Below are positions 1-9,051 of a stretch of 54,836 bases of DNA, one piece after another. The notes under the pieces were generated by a model. It saw nothing but the letters and a program-made list of their open reading frames with translations. It was not told the DNA's origin and made no database searches. Origin of the DNA: Candidatus Binatia bacterium (lineage in GTDB: Bacteria; Desulfobacterota; Binatia; Bin18); assembly GCA_022826945.1 (NCBI GenBank), contig JAJDTY010000054.1, positions 1-54,836 of the forward strand, given 5' to 3'. The number at the start of each line of letters is the position of its first letter. The stretch's first letter is position 1. The translations under genes and the position numbers were made by a program.

Positions 1-1808
1 CGGCCAGCCCGCGAGTCGGGATAGTGGGTGCCGTACGCCTGAGCGCTCAGGAAGAAACTCCGCGTCGGGTTGAGCCAGCGGATCAAGGTAGGCCGGTCGA
101 TACCCAGCACCCACTTGAAGGCGTTACCGTCGCCCATCAGGTCGATCTTGGCCGTGTCGTTCAACAACGCATTGGTGGTCCAGGACGATTCCCAGCGGAC
201 CACAAAGCCAGTGTACGGCTCGAACCAGTCGAGCGACAGACCCAGCGTATTCGTCTTGCGCCATCTGGCGGACAGCGAGCCACCAAGGCCGCACAGGTTC
301 GCATATTTGGCATGGCGGTTTTTCGCCTTGGTGCCGTATCCTGCCCCACCTTTTTTGAAGACGCCGGCTTCGCGTATCTGAATATGCTTCGGCTTAACGC
401 CGGCTACTACAGGACCAAAGGCCGAAGTAACAACCGTACCACCGTCCTTGTGGAATGACTTGGGGTCGGCGCCTGCCAATTGCTCCGTCGTGATAGGCGC
501 TTCATTGCGGTCAGCAGGCAGAATGCTGTTCCCATTTCCGTCCGTCGTACAGCCCGGAGTGTTAAGGATGTTAAGGCGGTCCCAGCCGGTCACCGGCAGG
601 TCGGGAAACGCGAAATAATCGGTGACCTGGATACGCAGGTTGCCGACAGTGGCTTCCCAACGCATACCGACACCCCCGTTCTTCAGGTTCCAGTGCGGAG
701 CGCGGTTCTTGTACAGCGCCATATTCTTGAACGGAAGATACGGCCTGTCCGCGGTTGCCCCGGAGTAGTGGTCAGCCATATTCGGGAAAACGGCTGACGA
801 GAACAGATCGTTCCCGAACACGAAGCCGTCGATCGTCCGACCAAAGCCCGTGGCCCAAGGCTGGGCCGGGTGGCCGAGACCGGTCGGCGTGTGGCGGTCA
901 AAGACGTAGATCACGCTACCGGCCACGTCGCGCAGAAAGCCGATGTTGCCGAAGCGGTGCTCGAACAGGGCCGACCACAACGGCACGCGCGTGTCGTCGA
1001 ACAGGTCGATGAAGAAATGGTCGCCAAAGTTGACCGGGTTCACGATGTCTTGCAGGCGGAAGAAGTCGGCCTTCCCCCACACATGCTGCTGTTTTCCAAT
1101 ACGCAGCCAGTTGCGACCGCCAAACCCCCGCCAGAAGAGGTCCAAATACGCCTCGCGGACAGGATAGTACAGGTCCATATTGGTCTCGCGCAGCATCCCG
1201 AAGCGCAGGTCGTTCTGGCTGGCGTCCAAGCCGTAGTACCCTCGGCTTCGCGAATCCACGTCGCGACCGGGTACGCCGTATTTTGCGCCAGGGGTTAGAG
1301 TGTGAATGAACTCAATGTTATTGGCGGCACAATTAGTACACGGTTCCTTCGGCCAGAATCCGCCATAGTTGCGGGGGGCAAGTCCGAAAGCTTTGAGTAA
1401 ATCCACATTATTCTGACTAGGCTTACCAGAGCGCCCGGAGACCTTGCCATTTCGACCGTTTCCGAACCTGTGACTTATGTCGTAGATCGACTCGTACTCG
1501 GGCCGCAACTCGATGAAATACTCGAAGCGCTGGAAGTAGTCCTGCATGACGTACAGGGGACCGGCCAACTGCACACTGGCCCGGTAGCGGGACGACGCGA
1601 AGTGGTAGTCGTCTTTAAAGTTATCGCTCCGTAGAATGGAGAAATTATCCACATAGCCGTGGATCGCCATTCTATCGAAACTATCCATAAATCCTCTATC
1701 TTTGCGCCCAGCCGCATCCGCAGATGGAATGGCGAGCGCCATGCTCAGGCCAATGGCTGTTATCCCCAGCCAGAGCCCGGTCAGCTTCCCTCTCCCTGCT
1801 CGTTTCAT
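1..1808 (-). CDS. DUF1302 family outer-membrane protein, C-terminus cut by window edge
   Basis: The frame is open from an ATG at 1808 to the left edge, giving about 602 residues with no stop. The N-terminus is a signal peptide: basic MKRAGRGK, a hydrophobic stretch, then a likely cut after SADA. The rest is rich in aromatic residues and short alternating segments (for example YYGLDASQNDLRFG and WLRIGKQQHVWGKADFF), as in DUF1302 proteins, which are predicted outer-membrane beta-barrels. An AGGAGG-like site precedes the ATG. DUF1302 genes are known to sit next to MMPL/RND transporters, YCF48-like proteins and DUF1329 genes. Here the first two are immediately upstream in the same direction and DUF1329 lies at 16183-17535. 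A role in moving hydrophobic compounds across the outer membrane is inferred; the substrate is unknown. Confidence 0.85.
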   Translation of the reverse strand, partial: MKRAGRGKLTGLWLGITAIGLSMALAIPSADAAGRKDRGFMDSFDRMAIHGYVDNFSILRSDNFKDDYHFASSRYRASVQLAGPLYVMQDYFQRFEYFIELRPEYESIYDISHRFGNGRNGKVSGRSGKPSQNNVDLLKAFGLAPRNYGGFWPKEPCTNCAANNIEFIHTLTPGAKYGVPGRDVDSRSRGYYGLDASQNDLRFGMLRETNMDLYYPVREAYLDLFWRGFGGRNWLRIGKQQHVWGKADFFRLQDIVNPVNFGDHFFIDLFDDTRVPLWSALFEHRFGNIGFLRDVAGSVIYVFDRHTPTGLGHPAQPWATGFGRTIDGFVFGNDLFSSAVFPNMADHYSGATADRPYLPFKNMALYKNRAPHWNLKNGGVGMRWEATVGNLRIQVTDYFAFPDLPVTGWDRLNILNTPGCTTDGNGNSILPADRNEAPITTEQLAGADPKSFHKDGGTVVTSAFGPVVAGVKPKHIQIREAGVFKKGGAGYGTKAKNRHAKYANLCGLGGSLSARWRKTNTLGLSLDWFEPYTGFVVRWESSWTTNALLNDTAKIDLMGDGNAFKWVLGIDRPTLIRWLNPTRSFFLSAQAYGTHYPDSRAG

Positions 1809-1827
1809 AACGAGGCCTCCTTCCTTG

Positions 1828-1847
1828 CCCTTCGCCCTCACGAAGGG
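1828..1847 (-). other. hairpin in the leader of the DUF1302 gene
   Basis: CCCTTCG and CGAAGGG form a perfect 7-bp stem around a 6-base loop, about 20 bases upstream of the DUF1302 start and next to its ribosome binding site. On the minus strand the T-rich stretch lies before the stem, so it is not a standard terminator for the RND gene. It could affect translation or mRNA stability; chance cannot be excluded. Confidence 0.3.
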
Positions 1848-1904
1848 AAAATCTTTACTACCCCCAGGAGGGGCCATTCTTCACAATAATCCCTCAAACT
1901 TTTA

Positions 1905-4328
1905 TCAGCTCGTTGGTTGCGGGCTCGGCTCCGCCATCATCGGCTGCTCTTCCTCAGCCTGCACAGGCTGCCCAACCACAAACCTCGGCTTCACAATCGC
2001 AATCATGGCTGGGATCATGGTCAGCGCGGACAACCAGTGTGTCACCAGCAGAATGGCCAAGAGTAAGGCCATCTCCGCGGAAAAGCGCAAGCTCGACATG
2101 AAATACCACGGAATCACGCCGGCGATCATCGTCGTGGCGGTAAAGGTCACAGCCATACCTGTTGTGGACACCGTACGTTTAATGCCGGCAACCAAATCGC
2201 CTCCCGCCCGTGGGACTTCGAGTCGAATCCGGTCAACGACGTATAAGATATAGTCCACCCCGATGCCCATCCCCACCGCGGTCACTGGCAGCGAGTTGAT
2301 ATTAATGCCGATGCCCATAAAGGAGACGTACATATAGCTGGCCACCCCCGCGGCAACCAGCGCGAGCATCACCAGGGTTGCCGCGATGATGGAACCGTAA
2401 CTCAAAAGGACCAGGGTGTAAACCGTCGCAATGACGAGCATGGCAGCCTGTTTCTCGGAGCGATCAATCTCTTCGTTCAGGGCCGCCGTCGTTCCGATAA
2501 ATCCGCCAGCCAAGCGCAGACTCACCCCCTCAATGGGATGCTCAACCATGAACTTCTTTGCCCGGGCGATCGCCTCACGGACAGTGTCACCTTTTACGTC
2601 CTTGTAAAACACGACAAACTGGCCGTTCTGGTAGACCATATCGGTGTACTCAAGAATAACCCCCGATATGGGAGCCGAGGCTTCATACACAAAAATCAAG
2701 TTCCCAGTGATCGATCTATCAGGAGGAATGACCTGCCAGCGTGGGTCGCCATAGTGATAGCGGCGATTCAGATTCCGCGCCAAAGTGTACAGCTCGCGCG
2801 TGTCTCCTGCCTCAACCTGCTCCAACAAATAGCGGCGCATCTCCTCAAGGGTGTCGAGCACGTGCGGCTCCTTGAGGATATGCTCACGCTCGCCTTCCAG
2901 GTAGATCACCAGTTGGTTGGCCCCGGCGAATCGCTCGTTAATCGTCCGGGCGGACACATTATAGTGGGCATCCTGCCAGAGGAGTGGGGAGCCGGCTTCC
3001 TGCTCGCCAATCGGTACGGTGATCGCTGTCCGCACGCCAAAGAAGATGGTCACCGCGGCGGCGACCATAATCACCCAGCGACTGATCGGCCCGGTGGCGA
3101 CATTGCCGACCGTGATCAGCGTGACCTCCATCCAACGCGGAATAAAATGTTCTGTTTGCTTGGGCCTTGGGAAATATGACAACAGGATGGGCATGGTATG
3201 CGTAATGCAGAAGATATTGGCAAATGCCCAGAAACTGCCGTAGTAGGCGAGCTTCTCGATCAGCGGGATGGTGGCCACGGACAGGACGAGAATCCCACCG
3301 GAGTCGCTGATGACGCCCGTCACGCCTGGTAGAAACAAGTCGCTCAGACACGTAAACGCAGCTTTCTCCTGGTCTTGCGAGACCTCGAGTTCTTCGAAAT
3401 AGCGCTCAATCATCTGCACCGCGTGGCTGACCGAGCGGGCCGTGATCAGTAGCGGAATCACCAGGATGAGCGGGTCAAGGTTAAAGCCCCACCAGCCGAC
3501 CCAGCCCAGACCCCACACGGTCTGGATGGCTGCGCCAATCAACGGGACGAGCACCCCGTAGGCCCGCCGAAAATAGATAATCAGCGCAAGAAAGACCATT
3601 ATTCCGGTGAAGGTGAAGATCAGGAACAGCTCGCCGGTGAAAAACCAGACCCAGCCTTTGAGCGCCGGCTCACCAGCGACGTACACGTTCGTGTTGTCGT
3701 CTTCTATCTCACTCCGGATGCGCGTGATCTCCCGTTGAATTTCCCGGTAATCCAGCCGGTCTTCGTTAAATCCGGCAAGAACGAGCGCGGCTTTGCCGTC
3801 CTCCGAGACGTATTTGTTCATAACGATATCGTTATTGAACATCTCGAATTTCAGCGCGCTGAGCTCATTGGGGTCGTCCGGTACATCAACGGGAAGCACC
3901 GGGTACGAACGCACCATACCGCCCGGCAAGGTCTTGATATTGCGGATTTTGACGTGGGAGAGCGAAGCCACCTGGTTATGGTCCACACCGGTAATCTGGT
4001 CGAGTTGGTCCGTGAGGTAGCGAACCTTTTCCAGATTCTCTTTGGTGAAAATATCCCCTTCCTCTACCTGGAGGACCGCCGTCACAATATTGGCTCCGCC
4101 AAAGGTCGTCCGATGCTGGTTGTAGGCTTGAATGTAGTCATGGCCCTGGGGCAGGAGGTCGGCAAACTGACTGTACATTTCGACCTTACGGGCTTGATAG
4201 CCCCAGAGGACCGTCGCGATCGCCAAGGCGACCATATACGCCATACGGTGTCGCCAGAGAACTGCGAGATAGGCTTCGATGATACGGTCGGCGGTACCTT
4301 TTTTGTGACCTGGGGGAGTATGGGCCAT
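1905..4328 (-). CDS. MMPL/RND-superfamily transporter
   Basis: The 807-residue protein has the RND layout: a transmembrane segment near residues 29-45, a large periplasmic loop, a block of membrane helices from about residue 235, a second periplasmic loop, and a second helix block from about residue 640. The signature GIGVDY lies near residues 688-693 inside a helix, as in MMPL and hopanoid-type RND proteins. The length is normal for the single-chain family. The ATG at 4328 has an AAGGAGG site eight bases upstream. It is predicted to be a proton-driven inner-membrane exporter of lipids or other hydrophobic molecules. It sits between YCF48-like and DUF1302 genes on the same strand, a recurrent cassette whose cargo is not settled. 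Confidence 0.9.
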   Translation of the reverse strand: MAHTPPGHKKGTADRIIEAYLAVLWRHRMAYMVALAIATVLWGYQARKVEMYSQFADLLPQGHDYIQAYNQHRTTFGGANIVTAVLQVEEGDIFTKENLEKVRYLTDQLDQITGVDHNQVASLSHVKIRNIKTLPGGMVRSYPVLPVDVPDDPNELSALKFEMFNNDIVMNKYVSEDGKAALVLAGFNEDRLDYREIQREITRIRSEIEDDNTNVYVAGEPALKGWVWFFTGELFLIFTFTGIMVFLALIIYFRRAYGVLVPLIGAAIQTVWGLGWVGWWGFNLDPLILVIPLLITARSVSHAVQMIERYFEELEVSQDQEKAAFTCLSDLFLPGVTGVISDSGGILVLSVATIPLIEKLAYYGSFWAFANIFCITHTMPILLSYFPRPKQTEHFIPRWMEVTLITVGNVATGPISRWVIMVAAAVTIFFGVRTAITVPIGEQEAGSPLLWQDAHYNVSARTINERFAGANQLVIYLEGEREHILKEPHVLDTLEEMRRYLLEQVEAGDTRELYTLARNLNRRYHYGDPRWQVIPPDRSITGNLIFVYEASAPISGVILEYTDMVYQNGQFVVFYKDVKGDTVREAIARAKKFMVEHPIEGVSLRLAGGFIGTTAALNEEIDRSEKQAAMLVIATVYTLVLLSYGSIIAATLVMLALVAAGVASYMYVSFMGIGININSLPVTAVGMGIGVDYILYVVDRIRLEVPRAGGDLVAGIKRTVSTTGMAVTFTATTMIAGVIPWYFMSSLRFSAEMALLLAILLVTHWLSALTMIPAMIAIVKPRFVVGQPVQAEEEQPMMAEPSPQPTS

Positions 4329-4436
4329 CTTAATTCCTCCTTACGCGAACAGAGGCGTAATAGTGTGTGAGTAATATGTCGTATTTATAGGCATGTCAGT
4401 CATGACAGCACCGTTTTGCTAATGACTACATCCACC

Positions 4437-5672
4437 CTAGAGGGACGGGTTCGCGGCATACAGCTTTGCCTTGTCTGCGGTAGTCCAGCTCTTGCCACTA
4501 TCGGTAGTGACCAAGACCGTGCCCTTCCCTCCGCACGCAACGCCAAACTGCCCATCAGGAGCAAAAGACGCCGTGCGGATCCAGGTCAGCACATCCTGGC
4601 GGATATTCTCGTCAAGCTGCCATGCGTCACTTGTGGCTGAGGCAAGCGTGCCGAGCACACCCGTAGCAAAGTCACTGCGGTTGTCATCCGGAGCAGCGGT
4701 GACGGACAGGAGCGTATTAAAGCTCCCACTGGGAATATTTGTCCACGTTTCCCCCGCATCTGTCGTTTGTAACAACGTACCACTCTCCCCGGTGACATAC
4801 CCTTCCTGGGCACTACGAAAATCCACATCAATCAGGAAAAGGTCTTCAATATAGAGAGGGGGGATGCGCTGTCGGATCGCTTCCTCTTCAGGGAGTTCCG
4901 GGCGAGTATATTTCGGCAGGTTGTGCACATTACGTTGCCGCTGCCAGGTGACACCACCATCCTGGGTGCGCAAAATAATCCCAAATTCGCCCGCGACCCA
5001 CCCGTCCGTATTTGTGGGGAAGGACACTCCGTTCAGCGTCACATCGCACGGATTCAGCCGCAGGGTTGACTCGGGATCATCCGCGGGGTCCGAGGTTGCA
5101 AAATTATCGAAGCTCATATCGCACCACAGCGAGAGATTCTCCCAAGTCTCTCCACCGTCTTGTGAACGGATAATGGCGCCCACCGGACCGACGGCCCACA
5201 GGTGTTGCGCGTCCGCACCACGGCTGACCGCAAAATAGTGAGGCTGGGCCACCTGCCAGTCCAGCAGCGGTAATTCGATAGGAATCCGATTCCAGGTCTT
5301 TCCGCCATCGCCGGTCTTGAGGACAATGCCATCCTGTCCAACGGCCACCCCGTCCTCGACAGTCGCAAAATCAACCTCATAGATTGCCTTTTGGACCCCG
5401 GTTTCCAGCATGGCAAAATCCTGTCCGTTATTGGTCACGTGCAGGATCAGCCCCCGTCCGCCGGAGACCCACGCATTGTTCGCGTCAAGGACAAAGGCGT
5501 CATAGTAGTCTTCGCGGTCGGGAAACACATTCCCCCTGGACGCCCCCATTTCGTTGAGTTCACGCAACACCTCTTCGTCGGCTGCTTCAATACAAGCTGA
5601 CAGTGTAAAGAGGGCGGCGACCAGAATGCTCCAAGCCGCATGACGCCACACCAAACGTATTTGTCTTTTCAA
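4437..5672 (-). CDS. YCF48-like BNR-repeat lipoprotein
   Basis: This is a 411-residue protein with an N-terminal lipoprotein signal ending in the lipobox LSAC (cysteine at residue 27). At least five Asp-box/BNR motifs follow (DGGKTW, DGGETW, DGGVTW, DAGETW, DSGKSW), each at the end of a beta-propeller blade, as in YCF48-type and sialidase-like propellers. The best start is TTG at 5672, because it has an AAGGAG site at the right distance and brings in the whole signal. YCF48 homologues in phototrophs help assemble photosystem II. In this RND/DUF1302 setting the protein more likely serves as an envelope scaffold or accessory protein of the transporter; that is inference. Confidence 0.85.
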   Translation of the reverse strand: MKRQIRLVWRHAAWSILVAALFTLSACIEAADEEVLRELNEMGASRGNVFPDREDYYDAFVLDANNAWVSGGRGLILHVTNNGQDFAMLETGVQKAIYEVDFATVEDGVAVGQDGIVLKTGDGGKTWNRIPIELPLLDWQVAQPHYFAVSRGADAQHLWAVGPVGAIIRSQDGGETWENLSLWCDMSFDNFATSDPADDPESTLRLNPCDVTLNGVSFPTNTDGWVAGEFGIILRTQDGGVTWQRQRNVHNLPKYTRPELPEEEAIRQRIPPLYIEDLFLIDVDFRSAQEGYVTGESGTLLQTTDAGETWTNIPSGSFNTLLSVTAAPDDNRSDFATGVLGTLASATSDAWQLDENIRQDVLTWIRTASFAPDGQFGVACGGKGTVLVTTDSGKSWTTADKAKLYAANPSL

Positions 5673-5766
5673 GATATTCTCTCCTTACTGATGCGGGGAA
5701 CAGTGTTGTCGCTTGTAAGATTCCGAGGTCAAGTTCCCTTATCTATGAAGTACGGACAGAACTGTC

Positions 5767-5789
5767 AAGTGACCCCTGAGGGGCCACTT
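5767..5789 (-). terminator. imperfect hairpin between two lipoprotein genes, possible terminator
   Basis: AAGTGACCCC and GGGGCCACTT pair over ten positions with one mismatch around the loop TGA. It lies 29 bases downstream of the small lipoprotein gene (5818-6234) and before the YCF48 gene. There is no U-run after the stem on either strand, so intrinsic termination is only possible; an mRNA-stabilising hairpin is equally plausible. Confidence 0.35.
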
Positions 5790-5817
5790 CACCAGCATAA
5801 TTGAAGGCATTTACAGT

Positions 5818-6234
5818 TCAGTTTTTTTGTGTATATCGAATGGCCAAACCAACCAATTGAAATTCGTAGTCTGACCGGCTTCGGTAGTCTCGGGCGGTAC
5901 TCGCCCCGACATGTGCCACCGTTATTTCGTCCTGGAATTCTCCAGACTTTATCCGTTGCAGGACAATGGCCTCCGCCCCTATCGCACACGCCTCACGGTG
6001 CAGTGCGGTCTGCATGGCTTCCATGCCCGTACCCGGATTGCCATACGTTTTCACCCGGGCGATCACTTCGTGTGCTAATGCGGGAGGAGAATCAAGAATA
6101 GGAATCTTACAATTTGTCGTCGTGAATTCGATGGGAAGCGCTCCCACCTGTTCGGTCAAAACCAGAGGTTTTGTCGGACGACTCACGCACCCGATCAGGG
6201 CGCAGCCAGCCAGAATCGTCAGAAAAATTTTCAA
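5818..6234 (-). CDS. small lipoprotein of unknown function
   Basis: The 138-residue product begins with a short lipoprotein signal ending in the lipobox LIGC (cysteine at residue 16), so it is probably anchored in the envelope. The mature part contains CKIPILDSPPALAHEVIA and a helix with REACAIGAEAIVLQRIKSG. This recalls small lipoproteins in which a conserved alanine-rich helix leads into a beta-strand, but I cannot name a family. The start is a TTG at 6234 with a GGAAAGG stretch very close upstream; no earlier in-frame ATG fits. It faces away from the flavin oxidoreductase gene, and AT-rich DNA between the two probably holds promoters for both. Confidence 0.6.
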   Translation of the reverse strand: MKIFLTILAGCALIGCVSRPTKPLVLTEQVGALPIEFTTTNCKIPILDSPPALAHEVIARVKTYGNPGTGMEAMQTALHREACAIGAEAIVLQRIKSGEFQDEITVAHVGASTARDYRSRSDYEFQLVGLAIRYTQKN

Positions 6235-6326
6235 GGCCTTTCCGAACAGGACCTCTCGGATCCTTACATCCTCTACAAAAGTAACGGCCTCCTATAGCAT
6301 ATTTGGAAAAATTACTCTACATTTTT

Positions 6327-6356
6327 TTGGCTGCTACTATCAAACTATGTTATATT
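6327..6356 (+). promoter_or_regulatory. sigma70-like promoter for the 6.4-17.5 kb gene run
   Basis: TTGGCT at 6327-6332 and TATATT at 6351-6356 are separated by 18 bases in an AT-rich patch that stands out from the GC-rich surroundings. It lies about 75 bases upstream of the ATG at 6432 and is the only good promoter-like match seen ahead of the long plus-strand gene series. Match by eye only. Confidence 0.4.
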
Positions 6357-6431
6357 ATCGTCTTTACCTACCTGTGTGGAGTTAAGGTGTCGCGGGTGAA
6401 GGTAGAAGGTATAGGCGAGGAGATTCTTTCC

Positions 6432-7454
6432 ATGGCGCAAGTCCAGTCACTGAAATGGGGTGTTCTCTTTAATGGAGATAAGCTGCCCCTCGACCATATT
6501 GTCCGCTTTGCCACACAAGCGGAAGACGCCGGAGCGGAGAGCATTTGGGCCGCTGAGCTGTGGCGGGATGCCTTTGTCCCTCTGACCGCCATAGCCAGTG
6601 CGGTCCGGACCGTCCGCCTCGGGACGGCGGTCGCCCATTTTGCCCGTCCACCTATGTTGACCGAGCTAGGCGCAATGTCACTCGCCGAATACACCCACGG
6701 GCGTTTCATTCTGGGGCTTGGGACCGCACCGAAAGACTGGAACGAGCAGTGGCACGGCCTGGAATACCGCAAACCCGTGGCCCGCATGCGCGAGTATGTT
6801 GAGTGTATTCGCACCATGTGGCGGGGTTCACCGACGCAGGCAGTCGAATATAACGGGGAATTCTATCAGGTTTGCAACTACCAACGTCTCACCGAGCCGC
6901 TCTATCCCAGCATTCCTATCTATCTGGCCGCAGTTCTGCCCAATATGATCCAGCTCGCCGGGGCACTTGCCGACGGCATCATCCTCAACGTGCTCAATAC
7001 CCCTCAATATTTTACGGATGTCGTCCATCCAAATCTGAAAAAAGGCTTCAGCCGCAGCGGACGGGATAGAGACGGCTTCGAGATTTGCGCCGTGAAATGC
7101 TGCGCGGTCAATACTGACCGTCAGCAGGCCCGCGATTTAGCCAGACATGCCGTCGCCTTTTACGCGACCCTGCCCTATTTCGACGTGATCCTTGATCCTC
7201 CGGGCTTTACGGAGGCCAAGCTCGCCATCCGAGACGCGATGGCACGCAATGACGTCCCGGCCATGCTTGCGGCCGTAAGCGACGAGATGATTGACGCACT
7301 GGTCTTGTCTGGGACACCGGACGATGTCCGGCAACAGCTGGCCGCTTTTGACGGCTTGTTTGACACGCTGCTCTTGCTCAGCCCTTCTTTTGCTGCCGAC
7401 CCGGAAGAGGTCCGTCACAATAACGCCGCAATGATTGCCGCCTTTGCCGAATAA
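6432..7454 (+). CDS. luciferase-like (LLM class) flavin-dependent oxidoreductase
   Basis: The protein is 340 residues when started at the ATG at 6432, which has GAGGAG nine bases upstream; an upstream in-frame ATG at 6303 would add a hydrophobic, family-atypical N-terminus. The family features are visible: an N-terminal beta-strand (KWGVLFNG), ESIWAAELW, RLGTAVAH and the TIM-barrel segment GRFILGLGTAPKDW. These enzymes use reduced FMN or F420 to oxidise or reduce small organic substrates. It heads the series methyltransferase, small protein, HyuA. Flavin versus F420 cannot be decided from the sequence. Three other members of this superfamily occur in the window (23570, 31508, 44406) and are clearly divergent from it. 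Confidence 0.85.
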   Translation: MAQVQSLKWGVLFNGDKLPLDHIVRFATQAEDAGAESIWAAELWRDAFVPLTAIASAVRTVRLGTAVAHFARPPMLTELGAMSLAEYTHGRFILGLGTAPKDWNEQWHGLEYRKPVARMREYVECIRTMWRGSPTQAVEYNGEFYQVCNYQRLTEPLYPSIPIYLAAVLPNMIQLAGALADGIILNVLNTPQYFTDVVHPNLKKGFSRSGRDRDGFEICAVKCCAVNTDRQQARDLARHAVAFYATLPYFDVILDPPGFTEAKLAIRDAMARNDVPAMLAAVSDEMIDALVLSGTPDDVRQQLAAFDGLFDTLLLLSPSFAADPEEVRHNNAAMIAAFAE

Positions 7455-7492
7455 GGTTATGGAGAGAAGACACATGGAATGGAGGAGTCACT

Positions 7493-8647
7493 ATGAATAC
7501 GCAGTTACCGCACGATCTGCTCCCGACAGCCACTCATGATGAGCTGGCCCGGCAAAACTTTGTCCAAAGCCTCAAGGTCCATCTGGCCACCAAAGTCTCA
7601 CCCGGCAATAAATCTATTTACGAGCGCAAGGCGGCTCCCCGTTTCGAGCGTGAACATCAGCGCCCTCCCCAAGACCGGCACGAAGTCCGGAGCGTCATGA
7701 AGGATGAGCCCTATTATCAGATGTGGAGCACGCTGCTGCGGACCAGCCAGGAGATGATGTGGGATTCGGTCAATGTGAGCGTGGAACGCCAGCTCCCGCA
7801 GCTACGGGAGCGCGCCGCGACAAACGGGAAGACACTCGGCTCTCTCAGCTTGAATCCGGACGTGGCCATTCCAGCCTACCACACGGCGGTGGATATTCAC
7901 TGTCAGCCGGGTGGCTACCACACCGAGTTGGGACCGGATGACGTGGCCGCTGGAGCAACCTATGACCGGGCCGTCTATATTTACGCTATGAGCCGCTTAG
8001 GAAGCTTGAACGATGAAATGGGCCAGTCGGTTGTCCTGCACCTCAAAGAGCAGCATGCGGACTTCCAGCCCCGTCGCATTCTGGATATGGGCTGCACCGT
8101 CGGGCATAGCACCCTACCCTATGTTGATGCCTATCCCGAAGCCGAAGTCTTTGCCGTTGACGTGGGTGCACCGGTCCTGCGCTATGGTCATGCGCGCGCC
8201 GAGGCCCTGGGCAAACGCGTCCATTTCTCTCAGCAGAATGCGGAGCAGACCAATTTCGAGGATGGCTCGTTTGACCTCATCGTCTCTCATATTTTGCTGC
8301 ACGAGACTTCGAGCCAAGCCATTCGCAATATCATGAAAGAGTGCCACCGCTTGTTAAAGCCGGGGGGCATGATGCTCCACCAAGAGGTACCGCAGTATGA
8401 AGGCATGCCGCCCTACGAGGCGTTTATCCTCGACTGGGATACCTATAACAACAACGAACCCTTCTGGGGGACAGTGCATTCCATGGACCTCCAAAAGCTG
8501 GCCGAAGAGTCCGGTTTTGCTGCACAGAGTGTCCTCCAGACGATGATCCCGAGTGCCCTGGAGCGGGCCCAGGCACGCACGAAGAAATTTCAAGGCGGTG
8601 ATTTTGGCGGCGGTGGGGCGTGGTTCGTCTTTGGCGCGACCAAGTAG
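7493..8647 (+). CDS. class I SAM-dependent methyltransferase with long N-terminal domain
   Basis: In this 384-residue protein the C-terminal half is a Methyltransf_11/25-type fold. Motif I is ILDMGCTVG at residues 196-204, followed by an acidic strand end (VFAVDVGAP), QQNAEQTNFEDGSFDLIVS and LLKPGGMMLHQE. Motif I has GCTVG where GCGTG is usual. The first about 190 residues carry no domain I recognise and may bind the substrate. A GGAGGAG site precedes the ATG at 7493. It lies 38 bases after the flavin oxidoreductase and 12 before the next gene, so the three are probably co-transcribed. The substrate is unknown. Confidence 0.8.
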   Translation: MNTQLPHDLLPTATHDELARQNFVQSLKVHLATKVSPGNKSIYERKAAPRFEREHQRPPQDRHEVRSVMKDEPYYQMWSTLLRTSQEMMWDSVNVSVERQLPQLRERAATNGKTLGSLSLNPDVAIPAYHTAVDIHCQPGGYHTELGPDDVAAGATYDRAVYIYAMSRLGSLNDEMGQSVVLHLKEQHADFQPRRILDMGCTVGHSTLPYVDAYPEAEVFAVDVGAPVLRYGHARAEALGKRVHFSQQNAEQTNFEDGSFDLIVSHILLHETSSQAIRNIMKECHRLLKPGGMMLHQEVPQYEGMPPYEAFILDWDTYNNNEPFWGTVHSMDLQKLAEESGFAAQSVLQTMIPSALERAQARTKKFQGGDFGGGGAWFVFGATK

Positions 8648-8659
8648 CAGGAGCGCTCC

Positions 8660-8992
8660 ATGATACGCAAGGCAAAAGGCAAGCGCCCGACTTTTTTCGA
8701 CGATCCCCAAATCGATACGGTTATGGGGATTGTCATGGCCCTGGCTGGCGAAGTCTCCGTGCTGCGGGAACGCCTTGATACTATTGAGCGTCTGGCGGCG
8801 GCCAAGGGCCTGTTCACGCAGCACGACATCGAAGCTTATCGTCCGGATGAGGCCGTCATGGCCGAACGGGAACGCTGGCGTACGGAATACCTCGAACGGG
8901 TCCTGCGGGTCGTCCATCAGGAGTTGGAGGAAACCGACAAGGGCGAGACCGCGGAATCATACCAAGCCGCGGTTCGCGCGGTTTCGTCCTGA
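8660..8992 (+). CDS. conserved-looking small protein with a coiled-coil segment, function unknown
   Basis: The protein is 110 residues, charged and soluble, with no signal or membrane segment. Residues about 30-50 (EVSVLRERLDTIERLAAAKG) have a heptad-like pattern and could form a short coiled coil; the C-terminal half is rich in Glu and Arg. An AGGAGCG ribosome site lies just upstream of the ATG. It fits tightly between the methyltransferase and the hydantoinase-type gene, which argues for a real gene and possibly a small accessory subunit. I do not recognise the family. Confidence 0.6.
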   Translation: MIRKAKGKRPTFFDDPQIDTVMGIVMALAGEVSVLRERLDTIERLAAAKGLFTQHDIEAYRPDEAVMAERERWRTEYLERVLRVVHQELEETDKGETAESYQAAVRAVSS

Positions 8993-9051
8993 CGGCCAGA
9001 GCGCACGGAAAACACGACCGGTGCCCTTGAATCAGAAAGTGCAGGCTCTTC

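Noticed and set aside
4329..4436. Small inverted repeats (TTACGC/GCGTAA and TGTCA/TGACA) upstream of the RND gene
   Set aside because: The arms are five to six bases long, expected by chance in this length; nothing links them to a known regulator.
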